NCBI GenBank assembly: GCA_000697335.1
Contig: JNEM01016091.1
Coordinates: 1-14,358 of the forward strand
Reading direction: 5' to 3'
Origin: Conidiobolus incongruus B7586
Taxonomy: Eukaryota > Entomophthoromycota > Entomophthoromycetes > Entomophthorales > Conidiobolaceae
Length of the DNA: 14,358 nucleotides
The position numbers and the translations under genes were made by a program. The notes beneath the pieces are model-generated. The model was not told where the DNA came from. It saw nothing but the letters and a program-made list of their open reading frames with translations, and did not search any database. Below, in pieces: positions 10,543 to 14,358 of this stretch; the first letter of the stretch is position 1, and the number at the start of each line of letters is the position of its first letter.

Positions 10543-13353
10543 ATGATTGCCAAAACCTCTACTCTTGGTCTTCTCTTCTTAGCTTTGGGAGCTGATGCTT
10601 CTTATCAAATCATCAACACTACCACCACTACTACTCCTGCCTACCCTGTAGTCCCTACTACTACTACCACTACCACTCAACCCGAATATCCCGTCAAGAC
10701 TACCACTACCACTCAACCCGAATATCCCGTCAAGACTACCACTACCACTCAACCCGAATACCCCGTCAAGACTACTACTACCACTACTCAACCCGAATAT
10801 CCCGTCAAGACTACCACTACCACTCAACCCGAATACCCCGTCAAGACTACTACTACCACTACTCAACCCGAATATCCCGTCAAGACTACCACCACTACCA
10901 CTGGTAACTACCCTGTTAAGACCACTACCACTACCACTGGTAACTACCCTGTTAAGACTACCACCACTACCACTGGTTACCCCGTCAAGCCTACTACCAC
11001 CACTGACGACTGTGAAGAAGTCACTACTATTGAAGAAGACTGTGATGAACCTACCACTCCTGTTGTTCCTTCTTACCCCGTCAAGACTACTCCCGTTGTT
11101 CCCCCTGTAGTCCCTACCACTAAGCCCGAATACCCTGTTGTTCCCCCTGTCAACCCTACCACCAAGCCCGAATACCCCGTTAAGACTACTCCCGTTGTTC
11201 CCCCTGTAGTCCCTACCACTAAGCCCGAATACCCTGTTGTTCCCCCTGTCAACCCTACCACCAAGCCCGAATACCCCGTTAAGACTACTCCCGTTGTTCC
11301 CCCTGTAGTCCCTACCACTAAGCCCGAATACCCTGTTGTTCCCCCTGTCAACCCTACCACCAAGCCCGAATACCCCGTTAAGACTACTCCCGTTGTTCCC
11401 CCTGTAGTCCCTACCACTAAGCCCGAATACCCTGTTGTTCCCCCTGTCAACCCTACCACCAAGCCCGAATACCCCGTTAAGACTACTCCCGTTGTTCCCC
11501 CTGTAGTCCCTACCACTAAGCCCGAATACCCTGTTGTTCCCCCTGTCAACCCTACCACCAAGCCCGAATACCCCGTTAAGACTACTCCCGTTGTTCCCCC
11601 TGTAGTCCCTACCACTAAGCCCGAATACCCTGTTGTTCCCCCTGTCAACCCCACCACTAAGCCCGAATACCCCGTTAAGACCACCACTACCACTGGTAAC
11701 CAACCCGCCAAGACTACTCAACCCGAATACCCCGTTGTTCCCACTACTCCCGCTGTCTGTGTCCCTAAGACTGTTACTGAAACCGTCTATGTCACTGTCA
11801 CCGTTCCCGCTCCTTGTGGTACTTCTCCTGTTCCCCCTGTCGTCCCCCCTGTAGTTCCTACCACCAAGCCCGAATACCCCGTTAAGACTACTCCCGTTGT
11901 TCCCCCTGTAGTCCCTACCACCAAGCCCGAATACCCTGTTGTTCCTCCCGTTAACCCCACCACCAAGCCCGAATACCCCGTTAAGACTACCACTACCACT
12001 GGTAACCAACCCGCCAAGACTACTCAACCCGAATACCCCGTTGTTCCCACTACTCCCGCTGTCTGTGTCCCTAAGACTGTTACTGAAACCGTCTATGTCA
12101 CTGTCACCGTTCCCGCTCCTTGTGGTACTTCTCCTGTTCCCCCTGTCGTCCCCCCTGTAGTTCCTACCACCAAGCCCGAATACCCCGTTAAGACTACTCC
12201 CGTTGTTCCCCCTGTAGTCCCTACCACCAAGCCCGAATACCCTGTTGTTCCTCCCGTTAACCCTACCACCAAGCCCGAATACCCCGTCAAGACTACTCCC
12301 GTTGTCCCCCCTGTAGTCCCTACCACCAAGCCCGAATACCCTGTTGTTCCTCCCGTTAACCCTACCACCAAGCCCGAATACCCCGTCAAGACTACTCCCG
12401 TTGTCCCCCCTGTAGTCCCTACCACCAAGCCCGAATACCCTGTTGTTCCTCCCGTTAACCCTACCACCAAGCCCGAATACCCCGTCAAGACTACTCCCGT
12501 TGTCCCCCCTGTAGTCCCTACCACCAAGCCCGAATACCCTGTTGTTCCTCCCGTTAACCCTACCACCAAGCCCGAATACCCCGTCAAGACTACTCCCGTT
12601 GTCCCCCCTGTAGTCCCTACCACCAAGCCCGAATACCCTGTTGTTCCTCCCGTTAACCCTACCACCAAGCCCGAATACCCCGTCAAGACTACTCCCGTTG
12701 TCCCCCCTGTAGTCCCTACCACCAAGCCCGAATACCCTGTTGTTCCTCCCGTTAACCCTACCACCAAGCCCGAATACCCCGTCAAGACTACTCCCGTCGT
12801 CCCTACTTCCGTTGTTCCCACTCCCGATGACTGTGAAATCATTGTAACTGTTACTGAAGACTGTGACGAACCTACTACCTACCCTGTCTACACTACCACC
12901 ACCCACCCTGGTTACCCTACCACTACTACTACTGGTAACTACCCCGTCAAGACTACCACCACCACTGGCTACCCCGTCAAGACTACCACTACTACCACCA
13001 CTGGCTACCCCGTCAAGACTACCACTACTACCACTGATAAGTACCCCGTGAAGACTACCACCACTACTGCCTCCACTTCTGAATCTACCACCACTACTAC
13101 TACTACCACCACCACCACCACTCCCGTCACCACTCCTATTACCTCTGAAACCCCTGCTGAAGGTAAGATTGGACAAAAGTGCGACAAAGAAGGTGATCTT
13201 TCCTGCAACATTGACAAACAAATGCCTGGTACCATCGTCAAATGTGTCAATGGTGTCTGGACTAAAGAAAAGGACTGTGGTGTTGACAACAACAATAAGC
13301 CCGGTCGTTGTGTCTACTTCGGTGGTTTCGGTCGTACCGAATGTATCTTCTAA
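10543..13353 (+). CDS. Secreted Thr/Pro/Val/Lys/Tyr repeat protein (wall glycoprotein or adhesin) with six-Cys C-terminal domain
   Basis: 936 residues in one exon; ATG with A at -3. Residues 1-19 form a signal peptide (LGLLFLALGADA, likely cut before Ser20). Next come a Thr-rich tract with TTTTTQPEYPVK and GNYPVK units (26-149), an acidic CX9C island (Cys157, Cys167), and six 33-residue repeats (182-379). A 102-residue block holding a CX18C island around TVTETVYVTVTV occurs twice (380-583). Five more 33-residue repeats follow (584-748), then a second CX9C island (Cys764, Cys774), a second Thr-rich tract (778-860, ending in twelve Thr), and a six-Cys domain (874-936; Cys at 880, 888, 901, 912, 923, 934) resembling CBM19 chitin-binding modules. 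YPVK occurs about 29 times. Heavy O-mannosylation of Thr is expected; only one N-glycosylation sequon (Asn25) is seen, because the repeated VNPTT is blocked by Pro. There is no hydrophobic C-terminal tail, so it is not GPI-anchored in the usual way. Codon use is extreme in the repeats (Lys AAG, Glu GAA, Thr ACC/ACT, Pro CCC/CCT), which suggests strong expression. No named orthologue is recognised; the wall or adhesive role is inferred. Confidence 0.9.
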   Translation: MIAKTSTLGLLFLALGADASYQIINTTTTTTPAYPVVPTTTTTTTQPEYPVKTTTTTQPEYPVKTTTTTQPEYPVKTTTTTTQPEYPVKTTTTTQPEYPVKTTTTTTQPEYPVKTTTTTTGNYPVKTTTTTTGNYPVKTTTTTTGYPVKPTTTTDDCEEVTTIEEDCDEPTTPVVPSYPVKTTPVVPPVVPTTKPEYPVVPPVNPTTKPEYPVKTTPVVPPVVPTTKPEYPVVPPVNPTTKPEYPVKTTPVVPPVVPTTKPEYPVVPPVNPTTKPEYPVKTTPVVPPVVPTTKPEYPVVPPVNPTTKPEYPVKTTPVVPPVVPTTKPEYPVVPPVNPTTKPEYPVKTTPVVPPVVPTTKPEYPVVPPVNPTTKPEYPVKTTTTTGNQPAKTTQPEYPVVPTTPAVCVPKTVTETVYVTVTVPAPCGTSPVPPVVPPVVPTTKPEYPVKTTPVVPPVVPTTKPEYPVVPPVNPTTKPEYPVKTTTTTGNQPAKTTQPEYPVVPTTPAVCVPKTVTETVYVTVTVPAPCGTSPVPPVVPPVVPTTKPEYPVKTTPVVPPVVPTTKPEYPVVPPVNPTTKPEYPVKTTPVVPPVVPTTKPEYPVVPPVNPTTKPEYPVKTTPVVPPVVPTTKPEYPVVPPVNPTTKPEYPVKTTPVVPPVVPTTKPEYPVVPPVNPTTKPEYPVKTTPVVPPVVPTTKPEYPVVPPVNPTTKPEYPVKTTPVVPPVVPTTKPEYPVVPPVNPTTKPEYPVKTTPVVPTSVVPTPDDCEIIVTVTEDCDEPTTYPVYTTTTHPGYPTTTTTGNYPVKTTTTTGYPVKTTTTTTTGYPVKTTTTTTDKYPVKTTTTTASTSESTTTTTTTTTTTTPVTTPITSETPAEGKIGQKCDKEGDLSCNIDKQMPGTIVKCVNGVWTKEKDCGVDNNNKPGRCVYFGGFGRTECIF
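10657..10989 (+). repeat. N-terminal Thr-rich coding repeat, units ending YPVK
   Basis: Nine imperfect units of 12 to 14 residues: six of the type T(5-7)-QPEYPVK, two T6-GNYPVK and one T6-GYPVK. Units differ mainly in Thr-codon number, which points to slippage in the ACC/ACT runs. The Tyr codon is TAT in some copies and TAC in others, in a pattern suggesting that pairs of units were duplicated together. Confidence 0.95.
11086..11679 (+). repeat. Array A: six 99-bp tandem coding repeats
   Basis: Six copies of a 33-residue unit beginning TTPVVPPVVPTTKPEYPVV and ending NPTTKPEYPVK. Copies 1-5 are identical at the DNA level by eye. Copy 6 has two silent changes in the NPTTK segment. The unit is internally a half-repeat: PVVPTTKPEYP and PVNPTTKPEYP. 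The length is exactly 6 x 99 bases, in frame. Confidence 0.97.
11680..11985 (+). repeat. 306-bp duplicated segment, copy 1
   Basis: Encodes 102 residues: TTTTTGNQPAK, a Cys-pair island with TVTETVYVTVTV, a short PVVPP stretch, and one complete 33-residue unit at its end. The next 306 bases repeat it in tandem with three silent differences. Confidence 0.96.
11986..12291 (+). repeat. 306-bp duplicated segment, copy 2
   Basis: Differs from copy 1 at three bases by eye: first Thr codon ACT for ACC, one Pro codon CCT for CCC, and the last Val codon GTC for GTT. All are silent. Its last 99 bases lead directly into array B. Confidence 0.96.
12292..12786 (+). repeat. Array B: five identical 99-bp tandem coding repeats
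   Basis: Five copies that are identical base for base by eye. They encode the same 33 residues as array A but differ from it at six positions, all silent (codons 5, 12, 20, 21, 22 and 32 of the unit). The perfect identity points to very recent expansion or ongoing homogenisation. Confidence 0.97.
12874..13122 (+). repeat. C-terminal Thr-rich coding repeat with poly-Thr run
   Basis: Units of 5 to 7 Thr followed by GNYPVK, GYPVK (twice) or DKYPVK, mirroring the N-terminal tract. It ends in twelve consecutive Thr codons (13087-13122, ACC and ACT mixed). Likely a flexible, heavily O-glycosylated spacer in front of the Cys-rich domain, and prone to length change. Confidence 0.93.
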
Positions 13354-14358
13354 ATAATTTACCCTCCCAGTAAATAATCAGTCTCAACAAAATTCATCCT
13401 TTTTTCTATTTATAACTCTTTTTCATAATAATATCTTTTTCCTCACTCATTCCATCAAAATAAAATAATATTTAATAATTATTTTTTATTTTTTTAATAT
13501 CCCAACTTAATTTTTAGTATACTTCCTATCATCTTTTATCATTTTTTCTTCTATATTCAATACTTATATTTTTTTTAATTATATCAATATATATTTTCCT
13601 TTTTTCATTCTTAAATTTCATTTCTTTCACTCTTATTTTCAGATTAATTCTATTTTAAAATTCAATATTTCACGTTTTGGTACTCAGAGGTTGATTAAAC
13701 ATTTTTAATCCATATTTTATTTTTTTGTTATTTTGCATAATTTATATTTTAATTAGAGATTTTAAATACTTAATCATATAATTTCATTTTTAATTTTTGA
13801 TAAATTAATTTTAATATTTTTATCATTATATTATTAAAAAATATTAATTTTTTATCTTTAAATATACTAATAATACTAATTTAACAAATTTAAAATTTCT
13901 TTTAGTTTTTAATTATTGATTTAAATTATATATTATTTAATTCTAATAAACCAAATAAAATATTTATTATAATATTGAAATTATAAAAATACTACTATCA
14001 AATTAAAAAATGGGAAATTTTTTAATATTTGATTATTCCAACATATTAATAATTTTAAAATTATATAAAATAAATAAAATAATAAATAATTTTACACTAT
14101 AAAAAGATATATAATGTTTTTTGAATATTAATTATATTCATTTATTAGTTGTTTGAATTTATTTAAAAAATATTAAAGAAAATATTATTTTAATTATTAT
14201 AAATTATTATTTTAAAAAATATTAGTATTAAAATACTTAAATCCTTTTTTAAAAAAATTAACTTATATATTAATCAACTTTATAATAAAAATAAATTAAC
14301 TTGTAAAATTATTAAAATTACTAGTATTAGCTAGTTTATTATAATTAAAGTTATTAAA
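13354..14358. other. 3' flank: pyrimidine-rich, then AT-rich spacer
   Basis: For about 270 bases after the stop the plus strand is T/C-rich and almost free of G (13381-13620 has about 39 C and 2 G by hand count). From about 13700 it becomes ordinary AT-rich spacer. No gene, RNA or further repeat is seen. Confidence 0.7.
13459..13464 (+). terminator. Candidate poly(A) signal AATAAA
   Basis: AATAAA lies 106 bases after the stop codon, inside the T/C-rich 3' flank and followed by a T-rich stretch, the usual arrangement for a fungal 3' end. The motif is common by chance in AT-rich DNA. Confidence 0.35.

Noticed and set aside
11073-12842. Further minus-strand and plus-strand open frames over the 99-bp arrays
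   Set aside because: They follow the same repeats in other frames and restart at each array. None has independent protein features.
10579-13221. 880-residue open frame on the minus strand inside the wall-protein gene
   Set aside because: It is a shadow. The ACC/ACT, CCC/CCT and GTT/GTC repeats contain no stop in several frames. Its translation is a Gly/Ser/Arg repeat with no start context or domain, and the plus frame has a signal peptide and Cys domain.

Overview
The window looks like nuclear DNA from an AT-rich fungus. It holds two convincing protein genes set in very AT-rich, gene-poor spacers. Both genes have a balanced base composition, while the flanks are mostly A and T (many 60-base lines have only 8 to 15 G or C). 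A fungus is suggested by the short 52-base intron with a GTAAGA donor, by a Smy2/GIGYF-type GYF protein, and by a secreted Thr/Pro-rich wall protein with a chitin-binding-like Cys domain. The lineage cannot be fixed from this window. AT-rich early-diverging fungi such as Harpellales, Entomophthorales or Neocallimastigomycota are possible, and so is an ascomycete with AT-rich blocks.

Layout: 1-1303 is AT-rich spacer. 1304-4046 (minus strand) is a two-exon gene for an 896-residue GIGYF/Smy2-family GYF-domain protein. Its true start lies in a 35-base first exon upstream of a 52-base intron. 4047 to about 9140 is an AT desert with an (AT)17 microsatellite and two short, weakly protein-like islands that look decayed. 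From about 9140 to 10542 the plus strand becomes strongly G-rich relative to C, and GC rises to about 35-43% just upstream of the second gene. This stretch is promoter DNA, possibly laid over an old, broken coding remnant. 10543-13353 (plus strand) encodes a 936-residue secreted repeat protein. 13354-14358 is T/C-rich and then plain AT-rich spacer, with no gene seen.

The wall protein is the most interesting object. From the outside in, its Thr-rich tracts, Cys-pair islands and 33-residue Pro/Val/Lys/Tyr arrays are arranged almost as a mirror image, and a six-Cys C-terminal domain is added at the end. The two 99-bp arrays encode the same peptide but differ from each other at six silent sites, while copies within an array are nearly or fully identical. 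A 306-bp segment between them is tandemly duplicated with only silent differences.

The two genes share no operon-like link. One is a cytoplasmic translation/mRNA-decay regulator and the other an extracellular structural or adhesive protein. I recognise no intact transposon, rRNA, tRNA or CRISPR array.
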